A stretch of DNA of 64,000 nt from the NCBI GenBank assembly GCA_019752635.1, contig JAIELX010000022.1:1-64000 (forward strand). The letters are read 5' to 3'. The DNA is from Candidatus Obscuribacterales bacterium (GTDB lineage: Bacteria > Cyanobacteriota > Vampirovibrionia > Obscuribacterales > Obscuribacteraceae). Made by a program: the position numbers and the translations under genes. Below, piece after piece: positions 17,236 to 27,479 of the stretch (the first letter of the stretch is position 1; each line of letters opens with the position of its first letter). A model generated the notes under the pieces. The model was not told the DNA's origin. It made no database searches and worked only from the letters and a program-made list of their open reading frames with translations.

Positions 17236-18146
17236 TGAAACAGAACGGATGGCGCTCAAATCGTTTTATACCTATGGCTGCATGTTTTGGCTTGCTTATT
17301 GCAGCACCGCAGTTCAAGTCGTCACAACAGCACTACTCCCATCCACCGGCAACGAAGTTCGTTAATCCAAAGCAAATCGAGAACACAAATCCGAAAGTCC
17401 ACCCTGGACTTGTGCACTGGTCCGGCAATTTCGAAGATGCTTGCCGGACTTCACAGCGATCGGGGAAACCGGTGTTGCTCTTTCAGGTGTTGGGGCAACT
17501 TGACGAACGCTTTTGCTGAGCGAACGCCAGACTGGCGAGAACCGTGTTGTTCTCTAATCCGCAAATTGCAAGTTACATCAACGATAATTTTGTGCCTGTT
17601 TGGCATTCCGTCAGACCAGTGCCCATTCTCAAAGTGGACTTCGGGAATGGCAGGGTGGTAACACGAACCCTGCAAGGCAATATAGCAACTTATGTCTGCT
17701 CGCCTCAAGGTACAGTCATAGACGCGCTTCCGGGAATCTACGATGCGCAGACATATAGAGAACTGCTCGGTGAGCTACAAGAGGCGGCTTCGACGATTGC
17801 ACCGACAACTGACACGTTGCACGCATACCATCAAAACCAGGCAGAAGGACTCAAGCCAACTGTCTCATTGAATAATCTCGCTAAGTTTCTTGGCTCTGCC
17901 GATCATGTCTTGCATAGCGCCAATCAATCGACTCAGAAGGAAAGAGATGAGGTCATCCGTAAGAATTTGCAGGAAGACTCCCGTCTGAATCGAACGGTAT
18001 GGAGGCTCGCGACGCACGAACTCTTAGCTAGAGTCGGACAAGTACGCCCCGAAGACATAAACAAACAATTCTACCGCGAGATACTGCACACAGACCTCGA
18101 TGATCCCTACCTCGGTCTGGGTGATACGTTGTTCTGTGATCAATGA
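17235..18146 (+). CDS. Exported thioredoxin-like protein with in-frame TGA (candidate selenocysteine)
   Basis: One continuous frame of 303 codons interrupted only by TGA at 17517-17519. Residues 1-45 are a signal/anchor segment. A thioredoxin-like start follows (WSGNFEDACRTSQRSGKPVL, then LLFQVLGQLDERFC), then TGA, then ANARLARTVLFSNPQIASYI and NDNFVPVW. This fits thioredoxin_7-type proteins, where a redox Cys motif precedes a ...dP.V...l...FVpv block. The TGA directly follows a Cys codon, giving a C-U pair if decoded as selenocysteine. About 208 codons downstream remain open and protein-like, including RVVTRTLQGNIATYVC and DALPGIYDAQTYRELL. The alternative is a nonsense mutation; nearby genes are decayed, which favours caution. 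If TGA is a stop, the product is only 94 residues. Confidence 0.65.
17537..17554 (+). promoter_or_regulatory. bSECIS-like hairpin downstream of the in-frame TGA
   Basis: GAGAAC-CGTGTT-GTTCTC forms a perfect 6-bp stem with a 6-base loop. The loop starts 24 bases after the TGA and its second base is G. Both agree with described rules for bacterial SECIS elements (apical loop 16-37 bases from UGA, G among the first two loop bases). A second small hairpin (CGCCA-GAC-TGGCG, 17525-17537) lies between and shares its last base. Chance occurrence is possible. Confidence 0.45.
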
Positions 18147-18246
18147 CAGTCGCAATAAACAATATTGCCCCTAAAGTTTTCATCAACAGACCGGTCACCA
18201 AGGCTGCGGATGAGTTCGAAGGGAAAACGCCCCTCAACTACGTTTG
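18142..18246 (+). CDS. Possible 34-codon ORF coupled by ATGA
   Basis: The ATG overlaps the stop of the thioredoxin-like gene in an ATGA. The peptide (MTVAINNIAPKVFINRPVTK, then a short tail ending PLNYV) looks protein-like but matches nothing I recognise. It could be a frameshifted extension of the preceding protein or a chance frame. Confidence 0.25.
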
Positions 18247-18300
18247 AATGCTCTTGCGTTTGTCTACAATCCTATAGGGCGTTGTGGAGAAACACGGACG

Positions 18301-18993
18301 ATGAAGCGAACCCTTGCTGCACTTTGCGCTTTCTTGGCATGCCAGAGTCCTGCATTGGCGCAACAATTTAAGATTGGTGATCGAGTTTATATCACAACGG
18401 TGCACAAATACGGCACAGTAGTTCCTGGCGGAATTCAGGGTGCCACTGGAGTACATCCAAGCATACGATTGGACGATGCCCCTGCCGGTACGCTAGGAGG
18501 CACAATTTACGATGCTTCCAGTGTGGTACCTGCTGCAAGCGTTGCCTCGCCTTCCATACCAGGCAGTGCTCAAACTGGAGGAACAGCCGGAGGACAATCG
18601 GCCGGCTATCCGAACGCGAGACTCTCAACGGACAAAGACGCGATGACTCCGCAGCCAGAGGTTGATCCGCCTGTCACTGGCGGCGATTTGCCCGGAGGGA
18701 ATTATGATTGTTCCAAGACTTCCAGCGGTGCGGGTCTAAGAGGATTCGGAAGTATTGAAATTAAAGGCAGATCCTATCGGGGAATGGATGCGACAATCGG
18801 TCCATTCATACCATTTACCGTCCGCGACGGTTACATCAATTTTACGGGCGGTCTCAAAGGCCTGGAGGAAATGAAAATCACCAAGTCTTACATTTCAAGA
18901 AACAGCAATGGACAGCCGATTATCGTGATCAGATATTCAACTACCAGTCGCGGTTTCACCTCGACTGCTGGCTTTGAATGCTCATGTCAGTAG
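18301..18993 (+). CDS. Small secreted protein, unknown function
   Basis: 230 residues from ATG 18301 (GGAG upstream). Clear signal peptide MKRTLAALCAFLACQSPALA with an A-x-A-type cleavage region. Two parts: an N-terminal SH3-like/KOW-like segment (FKIGDRVYITTVHKYGTVVP) and, after a Gly/Ser/Pro linker, a beta-rich C-terminal domain with cysteines C139 (NYDCSKTS) and the final FECSCQ. Probably periplasmic or extracellular. No family recognised. Confidence 0.75.
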   Translation: MKRTLAALCAFLACQSPALAQQFKIGDRVYITTVHKYGTVVPGGIQGATGVHPSIRLDDAPAGTLGGTIYDASSVVPAASVASPSIPGSAQTGGTAGGQSAGYPNARLSTDKDAMTPQPEVDPPVTGGDLPGGNYDCSKTSSGAGLRGFGSIEIKGRSYRGMDATIGPFIPFTVRDGYINFTGGLKGLEEMKITKSYISRNSNGQPIIVIRYSTTSRGFTSTAGFECSCQ

Positions 18994-19558
18994 AACTTGG
19001 AGCAACCGCCCGAATTGGGAAATCGTCTCATTGTTGAATCTCGATCGTAAAACTGTAACCGTAACCGTCAGTGTTTTCGCCGCGGTTGTTGCTTTAGGGA
19101 CACTAACTGTTCCGGCGCTTTGGCTGGCGTTGGAAATCTTTAGTGATCTTAGTTTCTCAACTTCAACGAAGGCACCAATTCGCGAAGAGATTGTTTCCTT
19201 TGCACATTCAGATGATAATGATCAGGGACCGAAAGTGTTGTATGGATTCATCAATCATTCTAGAGCAGTCAGGAACTAAGGCTCCTCCGTCCTTCACTCC
19301 CCTGGTTACAAAGGCTCGGCTTCTCGCGTTGGATTCTCGATTCGATGGAACACGCGAGTCATCCGAGATCAAGCTCATAACGATCGAAATCAACTGTCGC
19401 GAATCAGGCAAATTACTCAAAGCGGCAAGATCGATATTGACGAACTCGGAGATCTAACCATGACGTCAGTTGATGGAAAGTCCGAAATTTTGATCTTTCC
19501 AAATGGCACCACTTACAGTAAAGCAAATGGACGCGTCACTCATATTGAAAGGAAGTAA
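18974..19558 (+). pseudogene. Decayed gene: TM protein frame broken by TAA
   Basis: One frame runs from inside the previous gene's end, carries a TM segment (VTVSVFAAVVALGTLTVPAL), hits TAA at 19277-19279, and continues in the same frame to 19558 with protein-like sequence (QITQSGKIDIDELGDLTMTS; FPNGTTYSKANGRVTHIERK). No good start is visible. It could be a membrane protein inactivated by a nonsense mutation, or two unrelated fragments. No other gene was recognised in 18994-19685. Confidence 0.35.
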
Positions 19559-19685
19559 TTTCAGTTCGACGATTTTCGTTACGATATCCTCTTATAACAA
19601 GTCGGACTGCTCTGTTCTTGACACATTCCGCTGAATCGGGTATCTGAAGGAAGATCCTGCCCGTCCAAGTGTAGATAGTGAACCA

Positions 19686-21182
19686 ATGACTACCAAAAAT
19701 CGCATAGTTAAAGAAGCTGATGTTGTCCTCATTGGCGCCGGAATTATGAGTGCAACACTGGCGGTGATGCTTAAGGAACTGAATCCGAAACTGAAAGTAC
19801 ACGTTTTCGAGAGACTGGACAAGGTTGCCCAGGAAAGCTCTAACGCTTGGAACAATGCCGGAACAGGACACGCAGCACTGTGCGAGTTGAATTACACGCC
19901 GCAAAGACCCGATGGTACTGTAGATATCTCTAAAGCTCTACAAATAAACACAGAGTTCGATCTTACTCGCCAGTTTTGGACCTATCTGGTAAGGAAGGGC
20001 GTAATCAATGATCCGCAAAACTTTGTTCACTCTGTTCCTCACTACAGTTTCGTGCGAGGCGACGAGAATGTAGCCTTTCTGAGAAAGCGATTCGAGGCTC
20101 TCACGGCCCATCATTGTTTCGAGGGTATGGAATACTCGGAAGATCGCAAACTGATTGAGCAATGGCTTCCGCTTGTGATGGAAGGGCGTGACACCAAAGA
20201 AGTCGTGGCCGTGACACGGATGGCAACAGGTACCGATGTCGATTACGGCAAACTCACGAAGATTCTTCTAGATCATCTGTGGGGCACGGAAGGATTCTCC
20301 ATCGACTTCTTCTTGCGAATTCAAGACCTGGATCGAGATGGCGATTATTGGAAACTCGACGTCAGAAACGAGAGAACCGGTGAGCATCGATTCGTTAGAG
20401 CCAAACACGTTTTTATCGGTGCCGGGGGCGGCACGCTACCACTGTTGCAGAAAGCGGGCATACCCGAAGCACGCGGCTATGCCGGGTTCCCTGTTAGCGG
20501 CATATGGCTTCGTTGCGACCGAACGGAGCTTGCGCAGCGCCATCACGGAAAGGTTTACGGTATGGCTTCTGTCGGGTCGCCGCCCATGTCCGTGCCCCAT
20601 CTTGACTTGCGTCACATAGACGGTCACTCTGCCTTGTTGTTTGGACCATACGCCGGCTTCTCAACCAAATTCTTGAAGCAAGGCTCTTTTCTCGATCTCT
20701 TCACCTCAATCGACCCGGAAAATTTGCTGCCACTTTTGGCCGTCGGTAAAGACAACATGGCACTGACGGAATACTTGATTGGACAGGTGTTGGAGTCGCC
20801 CGAAGAACGATTTGCTCTTCTGCGCGAATACTTTCCTAAAGCTCGGGAGCAAGATTGGCAACTGGCAGTTGCCGGACAACGTGTGCAAATCGTAAAGAAG
20901 GATCCTCGCCATGGTGGCATCTTGCAGTTTGGCACAGAAATTGTAAGTTCGTCCGACGGAACGATTGCCGCATTGCTGGGAGCATCACCCGGCGCTTCCG
21001 TCGCAGTCTACATTATGCTTGAGGTACTCGGACGGTGCTTTAAAGATGAAATGAACGACGGCTGGTCTAACAAACTCAGCGAAATGATTCCTTCATACGG
21101 GCGCTCATTGATCGACGACCAGGAACTTTGTCGCATTTTGCGTGCCGACACAGCAGCAATGCTTAAACTCCAGAACGTGTAG
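19686..21182 (+). CDS. mqo: Malate:quinone oxidoreductase
   Basis: FAD-dependent, membrane-associated oxidation of malate to oxaloacetate with electrons passed to quinone, an alternative to soluble malate dehydrogenase in the TCA cycle. 498 residues, the normal length. The FAD-binding start ([19 protein letters not shown]) is followed by the characteristic [31 protein letters not shown] and later [33 protein letters not shown] and [20 protein letters not shown]. Start ATG 19686. Appears monocistronic, ending convergently with the giant gene at 21225. Confidence 0.96.
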   Translation: MTTKNRIVKEADVVLIGAGIMSATLAVMLKELNPKLKVHVFERLDKVAQESSNAWNNAGTGHAALCELNYTPQRPDGTVDISKALQINTEFDLTRQFWTYLVRKGVINDPQNFVHSVPHYSFVRGDENVAFLRKRFEALTAHHCFEGMEYSEDRKLIEQWLPLVMEGRDTKEVVAVTRMATGTDVDYGKLTKILLDHLWGTEGFSIDFFLRIQDLDRDGDYWKLDVRNERTGEHRFVRAKHVFIGAGGGTLPLLQKAGIPEARGYAGFPVSGIWLRCDRTELAQRHHGKVYGMASVGSPPMSVPHLDLRHIDGHSALLFGPYAGFSTKFLKQGSFLDLFTSIDPENLLPLLAVGKDNMALTEYLIGQVLESPEERFALLREYFPKAREQDWQLAVAGQRVQIVKKDPRHGGILQFGTEIVSSSDGTIAALLGASPGASVAVYIMLEVLGRCFKDEMNDGWSNKLSEMIPSYGRSLIDDQELCRILRADTAAMLKLQNV

Positions 21183-21191
21183 AGAAGCGTC

Positions 21192-21211
21192 ACCGGGCAG
21201 CGAGGCCCGGT
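21192..21211. terminator. Hairpin between convergent genes
   Basis: ACCGGGC-AGCGAG-GCCCGGT, a perfect 7-bp GC-rich stem in the 42-bp gap between the converging mqo and giant genes. No T-tract, but the position suggests bidirectional termination. Confidence 0.45.
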
Positions 21212-21224
21212 CCGACAGTCTAAA

Positions 21225-24200
21225 TCAGGAACCAGAAACGGTTGCACGATACAAAGGTGACCGCGGAACACTTTGCTGCGAGAGATAATAGCCAAGTGCT
21301 GCGGTTAGCAGAATGCCTACGCCGACTGCCACACCCACGCCTGGACCACCGCCCCCTGGACGTTTTGCTAAATCAGCTTTGGCTCTTTCGATGATGCCAC
21401 GGTGAGCTGCAGCCTGTGCTTCCAGTCCAAGTTCCCCCTTCAAGGCTTGTACTATCTTGCCCAATTCAGCGCCCCTGGTTCGCTCTTCCACTTTGTCGGA
21501 ATTCTTCAGACGCTCAGCTTCAAGCTCCATGTATCTGACCTGCTCGCTGGTAAGCTCGCGTTGATCGCGCAGCCGTTCAGGCGTCATGGACTCACCCACA
21601 CGGACCTCTTGGCGCTTCAGAGTTCCGTCGGAAGATGGTGTCACAGTACTTCCTGTCAATCGATCAGCTGTGGGTGCGGGACCACGTTCCGGCGCAGGCC
21701 GAACTGGAGGTCGAACAGTTTCGGGTGGCACCGTCGGAGATGGAGCGGCCGCCGGAGCAGCCACAACCGGAGTTGCACCGACGGCGGTGACACGAGCAGT
21801 ACCGGCAACAACCAGGCTGACATCGGCCGCTATGTAATGTGAGCCACCTACGGAGGAGACTTTGAACATCCCCTTCTCGGGATGCCCCTTCTCCATATAG
21901 CGGACTTGTTCCTTGCCATCGACTGTTACTCGCACTTCCTGGTACTTTGCTTCAAGATCGACTTTGCTTATCTCTTCCGCTACGGCAACATCCGCGTTCG
22001 TGCCAGGCAATCGGAGAACATAGTCAGCCCCGACTCTGCCGACCACATCGCCTGGTTTATCGCCAAAGTTGACTCGCTGCCCGACAGCAAACTCGGTCGG
22101 TCTCGGCGTAGTACCGCCGGGTCTGCCTTCGGCTCCGCTCTGGTAGGCGCCATCAACGACTCTCACAGCCACTTCCGAATGCACGTCGCCTGCTAGCAAA
22201 TGTGCTTCCTTTTCTACCAGCGTCATGAACTTGCCGTGCAGCTCACGAGCTTCGGAGTTCAGTTGTCCGACCCTTCCAGTTTGCCCATTGGCATCGCCAA
22301 TGTGCTCCTGAACAATTCTTCGCGCAGCTTCCTCGTTCCAAACAGTTGCTCTGCCGCTTCCATCTTTTGGAGCTTTTTTCCAGGCATCAACCAGGTCTTT
22401 TAGCCTGCCTTCCGCCTTGTCACCGAACATGTCTTTGCGAAGTTTCTCTCCTTCCGGAGTATCTGCCGCCAAGCGCGAGACAAGATCTTCCGCCGTTCTG
22501 AGCTCCGGACGGTCTGTCAGTTTCGCGCGCTCCGTCTCTAGATTCGTCACTGCGTCGGCGATCTGCGAGTATCGTTCAGCAAAGGGTTTGCCATCCTTAA
22601 AGGCTTTGGCAAAGGCTTCCGCACGTTTCAATTCAGTGGCATCAAGCACGGTACCATTTCTCTTCTTCGCAACTTCGTCCACAAATCGGTGCCATTCTGC
22701 AGCCTTCTCCGCCGGTGCATCGGGCAAATCGATGCCGGTTTTCTCTTTGTATAGCCTCTTAAACTCTGCGAGTTCTCTAGCGCGCGCGGTGGCATCGGCG
22801 TTCAAGCCATTACCAAGTTTCATCTGATCCATCACGCTACGCGATACCAGTACATCCTGTTGAAAATGAACCAGTTCGTGATAGCCCTTACCGAGCATGC
22901 TCGCGCCGCCGGCTTTGTTCAAAAGGTCGGCCTGACTTAGAATTATTGTGCCGCGGCCAAGTCCGTAAAGTGCATCTGCACCTGGCAGAGCGGAAGCCAT
23001 TCTCAATTCGACTGGCGGTAAACCATGCTTGGCCGCATACGCGTTCATCGACTTCTGCAATTCAGCTAAACGTGTTTTGCATTCCACTTCGAGCTTCTGT
23101 GCTGCAGCATCACGAGCATCCGACAAATTTTTGACTTTTCGGTGCGCGTCAATAAAAGTTGGCGATCCAGTTTCGGGATTCTGCATTAGTCTTGCTGCGC
23201 CGAGTGGATTACCAGCTTCCTGAAGTGCCAGTGCTTGAAGGCTGCGTCGAGCTTCACTCACTGCGCGCGTTTGAGCTTCAACCTCACGCGCTGCCGGCTG
23301 CAGATCAGCTGCCCACGTATCGATAACCTTCGACATTTCGCGAATGTATTCTTGCATGTTGGCACGGTCTGCAAGGGGATTTCGCCCCAGTTCCCCGAGC
23401 CGCGCGCGCAGCGCCCCTTGTTCTGCCGGCGCGATGCCTTGCGGTGGTCGCCAGAGCCCCTCCCCTGGTTTTCCGACATTGGTCGGCGAAGTAATGAATC
23501 CGTGCAACATGCTTGCCACAGGTGCTGCAACCGAACTCCCGGCCTTAACTTCTGCTCTGTAAGACTCAATCATCTCATCGAAATATCTCAGTTGGGCCGC
23601 ATCGAGCTTCCCTTCCAACGCTTTGCGTGCAGTTTCAAGGCACTCAAGAAAGTCTTTCGATGGCTCTTTCGGAATCTCCCCACCCACATATTCCTTCCAC
23701 TCTCTTGCAGCACCCTCGAGAAGTGGTTTCAACTTCGTGCATTCCAAGGATTTGGCGGTGGCGTCGACTATCGTTTCGAAGTTATCGGTCTTGAGCGTTT
23801 TCCGCTGCCGCACAATCTCTCTGGCTTCCGCTTCGGTTAAATTCGGAAACTTCCTCGCCACTATTACTGAATCGGCGGGCGAAATGGCCGGCTGACTAAA
23901 TCCTTTCGCAGTTTTCTCAAGCATTTTATGAACTTCATAAACCTGCTTCAAAACAGCATCGGATGTGACCGCAGGCAGCCCCTTCGCCAGTTCGAAAACA
24001 ACCATGGCTGCCTTAGGGTCCGGAAGCCCGAGCCTGGTGCGAAGCGACTCCATTTTGTGAGCGTCAACCGCTGTTCGCCCGGGATAATCAGCCCTGGCTA
24101 TTTCCGCCGCCTTTTCTTTGGCTTGAAGCTCCGCCGGTGTCCAGGACGCAGCTTCGCCTCCGATGGCGTTTCGGAAGTCTCGTAACTTCAGTGCCTCTGC

Positions 24201-27200
24201 TTGGGAAACGCCACAGGCTTTTTCTAAAGCGCCAATTTCATGCACGTCTTGAATGGTCAAATCGGGGCGCGTCGCGTTGAGCTTTGCGGTCTTCTGAGCT
24301 AGAGCAAGGCGCTCTGCGTCACCAAGCGTATTGAGCGTAGGATGTTGTTTGATCTCTTGCTCAAGGGCGTACACCCTTCTTGCTTCCTGGGCAAGCGGCA
24401 CGTTCACGGAGATGTTATTGACGGCCTCAACAAGCAGGTGCAGGTCTTTGTATTTTCCCCAAAATGTTTCGGCGCTTTTGGCATCAACCACTGTTTTGAG
24501 ATCGGCTTCAAGGTTAGCTAAACTGGTTGTATGAAGTCCACGCAAAGCCCTCTCGATCGGTCTGGGATCTATACCTAACTCACGCAGTTTCGGCAATAGC
24601 TCGCGAGTTACTTCACCGATTTTGCCTACATCAATGAAGTCCAGAGAGGAAACTTTAGCTTGCACCTGAATCCTTCCGTCCGAATGAATCCTGATCACAG
24701 AAGTGTTTTTCCCTCTGCCGCCGACACCAACAGTTGTGTCGCCGCATGCAATATCAATGTATCTGCCTGCCTGGTTTACGGTAATACGGGAAGGATCGAC
24801 GGGAACCTCAGGGCTTCCATATCTTCGAGCTTCTACCGCGGCTCTTAAACCGCTCTCGATCAGATCTCTTGAATAAACCACTTCAGTAGCATGGTTACCA
24901 CCGTCGCTTGAACCTTTGGACATCATTCTTCTCGCATCAGGATCGAGCGCAGTCGATCCTTTCAGCTTAGCGTTCATCTCCGCCAATTCCGCGGCTGTTG
25001 TCTTACAGGGTTCGCCTGTGTTCCGAGATCTGGCCTCGGCTTCCAGCTCGCTCAAAATCGGTGCAAAAGAAGGTATCTTACCGAGAGTCTTGACTAAATC
25101 TGCAAGATTGTGCACCTTTGGCGCAGTTTGTCTTCCAGTTAATCCAAGTTCAGTGGCCTGCGTACCGCTGCGATAGGCTTCGATCCGTTTGATGATGTCG
25201 GCTTCCTTCAGGATTCCGTCATGGGTTCCGCCCGGGCCTCCGAAGCCCATGGTATCCCGATCCAGAGTAACCGCCCAGGGACGGCCCTCCCTCAGTTTTT
25301 TCTCGAGTGTTTGATACTGGCCGTTGCGGTGCCCCGGTTCATGCATCGCGATATCCACCGGCAGATACTCTCCGGTGGAAAGGTTGATTAGCATGCCGTC
25401 GAATTTGAGGTGATCTGCGGCAGAGCCATCAGTGGACGGAACGTAAACCCACTGGCCACCACCGGAAAGATTACCGTTTTTCAGGGCTTTCATTAATGCT
25501 TGCGAGGCATGACTCTCATAAGTATGACCAACTGTGATGGTCGGTTTGCCACTAACTTTTGGTACCTCTAAGTGAGGCGCAACCTCCGCCATCTTAGAGG
25601 CCACGGTTTCAAGAGCAAGAACGTCTTTGGCTTCGATTAACTTCTTAGCCGAAATATGCACGGTATCCGGATGATTTGCCAGAGTCTCCGCAATCTGAGT
25701 CAAAGCCTTGATGCGTCTAACGGCAGTGGCATCGGCTGTGGTGCTGAGCCGCTTCGCCTCGGTTAGAAGATCTCTGAATGCTTTGATTTGCTCCGCCGGC
25801 GCGGGGGATCTTCCCGCAAGCCCTTCGCGGGCGGCCTCGAGATTGCGACGTTGAGCCTCGGTCAAGTTGAGATTCTCTTTTATTAGTGAGTCCCAATTGC
25901 CCTGAATCCATCGCATGTCAGCATTGGGGTGCGCAGACAATTCAAGCGGCGATGCGGCTAATTCAGCGCGCTCAACCTTCGCCTCCACCACTGCGGACAT
26001 TCGCCAGGCACCATCACCGGTGCGACCTTCCACTGTCCATTGTTTAGTAACGCCGTTCTCCGTTATCGTAACTTTATCGCCTGGCTGAGGCTCTGCGCCG
26101 CCATTCGCTCTTTTGACGACCTCATCCGAAAGATCCTTCTCAATCGATCGGCTTAGCTTCAACTTTCCGGTTTCAATGTCAAAGCCGCTGACAGTCCAAT
26201 GCAGGCCGTTATGCTCAACGCGATCGCCAACATTGGTTCGGACTTCCGTAACGTTCGGAGCGTCGGGTTTATGGAATTCAGACTTGCTTTCTTCAACTCC
26301 AAGAACTCCGGCGCGCGAGTCGAAAATCTTTCGTTCACCGCCGTTGCCGAAATCGAAAGTGGTCCATGCGTGCGTGCCGTTATTGCCTCGCACCAACGAC
26401 GATTTCAATTGCAATTCATCCGCAAGTACCTTGAGCAACAAAGCTTCCTGGGTACAGGAGCCTTTGCCTAGAAATTCGCTTAGCAGCAGAGATTGACCGG
26501 CATGCAACTTCATTAAGTCCCGATAGGCCTGGTCCTGTTGTTCAGAATTGGATCCGGGCGGACACATCAAGTCGTGCACATACTTCGCAAGTGCCTTTGC
26601 GCGTTCCTCGGGAGGCAACCCTGCAAATCGCTGTTTGGCATCAGCGATAATTTCATTGAGTTTGCTGTCTTTGGTTCGATCAATAACCGTCGCGGCGCGA
26701 TCCGCAGGTCTAAAAGCGCCATCCGAATCAAAGGTATGATTGCGCCCGGCTGTGCGGAAGCCATCCGGAACGGAAGCGCTCATAACATTGTCGCGGGCAT
26801 AACCGTTTGAAGCTTCGATAGCTTCGAAACCAACAACACCGGTTAAGGCAGGAGGCTGAACCTTCTCCACTGCACCCTCGGCGGGCGGTTTTAGCTCCAA
26901 CCTGGGATCTTCGAGCCCAACAGATTTCAAATATGATTCGAACAAAGCAACGGACTTTTCACCCATCCGGACCATACGGCAAAGCTCGCCTGCTTCATTG
27001 CGCAAGAAATGCCCGGCACCGATGCGAACACTCTCAAAAGGCTCGCCCCCGTTTGCGCGCCAGAAACCTCTAGCGACCTCGGTGACTTCACCAATTACTG
27101 AAACAATGTTGCGGCTAAAGACCGATTTCAAATCCAGGACTGCGCTGCCGGTAGCCGGGTCGAAACCGACCAGCCTTGCCGTTTCGCCAGCGAACTGCGC

Positions 27201-27479
27201 ATTCCAGGAAGAGAGTGGCTCGCCTGGCTTCCCTTGCTTCTCACGTCTGGACTCTTCGAGTGCTTTCTCTTGAGTTGTCCGGCTGTCGGTGACCGCCTGA
27301 ATGAGATCTTTAAAAGCGTCGTCGGGCGCGCATACCGCGCCGGGAGCGCTGCGTCGAGAGGAAAACTCAACGCCGAAAGGATCGCGCGCGTCGTCGACGC
27401 CTTCAAGGAGATCGGGCTCGTCTAGTTCGTCTGCTTCGTCCGTTTGGGATGAAAGAACAAACTTCAGCGGGTCAGCCAT
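21225..27479 (-). CDS. Giant protein with transglutaminase-like domain, HELVH motif and C-terminal TM
   Basis: About 2,085 residues. Start chosen at ATG 27479 (MADPLKFVLSS) because AGAGGAG lies just upstream. Around residues 310-390 is a transglutaminase-like papain-fold core: C342 in GKGSCTQEALLLKVLADEL, H370 in THAWTTFDFG and D387 in KIFDSR. A long helical, Lys/Ala/Glu-rich stretch follows (about 900-1500). An HExxH motif then appears (YHELVHFQQD, first H near 1534), consistent with a zinc peptidase-like domain, third ligand not identified. The end has an SH3-like segment (FAVGQRVNFGDKPGDVVGRV), a Pro-rich linker and a single TM (VGVAVGVGILLTAALGYYL). No signal peptide. It resembles a tail-anchored or secreted effector; function unknown. 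Confidence 0.85.
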   Translation of the reverse strand: MADPLKFVLSSQTDEADELDEPDLLEGVDDARDPFGVEFSSRRSAPGAVCAPDDAFKDLIQAVTDSRTTQEKALEESRREKQGKPGEPLSSWNAQFAGETARLVGFDPATGSAVLDLKSVFSRNIVSVIGEVTEVARGFWRANGGEPFESVRIGAGHFLRNEAGELCRMVRMGEKSVALFESYLKSVGLEDPRLELKPPAEGAVEKVQPPALTGVVGFEAIEASNGYARDNVMSASVPDGFRTAGRNHTFDSDGAFRPADRAATVIDRTKDSKLNEIIADAKQRFAGLPPEERAKALAKYVHDLMCPPGSNSEQQDQAYRDLMKLHAGQSLLLSEFLGKGSCTQEALLLKVLADELQLKSSLVRGNNGTHAWTTFDFGNGGERKIFDSRAGVLGVEESKSEFHKPDAPNVTEVRTNVGDRVEHNGLHWTVSGFDIETGKLKLSRSIEKDLSDEVVKRANGGAEPQPGDKVTITENGVTKQWTVEGRTGDGAWRMSAVVEAKVERAELAASPLELSAHPNADMRWIQGNWDSLIKENLNLTEAQRRNLEAAREGLAGRSPAPAEQIKAFRDLLTEAKRLSTTADATAVRRIKALTQIAETLANHPDTVHISAKKLIEAKDVLALETVASKMAEVAPHLEVPKVSGKPTITVGHTYESHASQALMKALKNGNLSGGGQWVYVPSTDGSAADHLKFDGMLINLSTGEYLPVDIAMHEPGHRNGQYQTLEKKLREGRPWAVTLDRDTMGFGGPGGTHDGILKEADIIKRIEAYRSGTQATELGLTGRQTAPKVHNLADLVKTLGKIPSFAPILSELEAEARSRNTGEPCKTTAAELAEMNAKLKGSTALDPDARRMMSKGSSDGGNHATEVVYSRDLIESGLRAAVEARRYGSPEVPVDPSRITVNQAGRYIDIACGDTTVGVGGRGKNTSVIRIHSDGRIQVQAKVSSLDFIDVGKIGEVTRELLPKLRELGIDPRPIERALRGLHTTSLANLEADLKTVVDAKSAETFWGKYKDLHLLVEAVNNISVNVPLAQEARRVYALEQEIKQHPTLNTLGDAERLALAQKTAKLNATRPDLTIQDVHEIGALEKACGVSQAEALKLRDFRNAIGGEAASWTPAELQAKEKAAEIARADYPGRTAVDAHKMESLRTRLGLPDPKAAMVVFELAKGLPAVTSDAVLKQVYEVHKMLEKTAKGFSQPAISPADSVIVARKFPNLTEAEAREIVRQRKTLKTDNFETIVDATAKSLECTKLKPLLEGAAREWKEYVGGEIPKEPSKDFLECLETARKALEGKLDAAQLRYFDEMIESYRAEVKAGSSVAAPVASMLHGFITSPTNVGKPGEGLWRPPQGIAPAEQGALRARLGELGRNPLADRANMQEYIREMSKVIDTWAADLQPAAREVEAQTRAVSEARRSLQALALQEAGNPLGAARLMQNPETGSPTFIDAHRKVKNLSDARDAAAQKLEVECKTRLAELQKSMNAYAAKHGLPPVELRMASALPGADALYGLGRGTIILSQADLLNKAGGASMLGKGYHELVHFQQDVLVSRSVMDQMKLGNGLNADATARARELAEFKRLYKEKTGIDLPDAPAEKAAEWHRFVDEVAKKRNGTVLDATELKRAEAFAKAFKDGKPFAERYSQIADAVTNLETERAKLTDRPELRTAEDLVSRLAADTPEGEKLRKDMFGDKAEGRLKDLVDAWKKAPKDGSGRATVWNEEAARRIVQEHIGDANGQTGRVGQLNSEARELHGKFMTLVEKEAHLLAGDVHSEVAVRVVDGAYQSGAEGRPGGTTPRPTEFAVGQRVNFGDKPGDVVGRVGADYVLRLPGTNADVAVAEEISKVDLEAKYQEVRVTVDGKEQVRYMEKGHPEKGMFKVSSVGGSHYIAADVSLVVAGTARVTAVGATPVVAAPAAAPSPTVPPETVRPPVRPAPERGPAPTADRLTGSTVTPSSDGTLKRQEVRVGESMTPERLRDQRELTSEQVRYMELEAERLKNSDKVEERTRGAELGKIVQALKGELGLEAQAAAHRGIIERAKADLAKRPGGGGPGVGVAVGVGILLTAALGYYLSQQSVPRSPLYRATVSGS

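Noticed and set aside
21402..27425. Numerous long plus-strand frames opposite the giant gene
   Set aside because: They are antisense shadows of a high-quality coding frame; none has a plausible protein or ribosome site.
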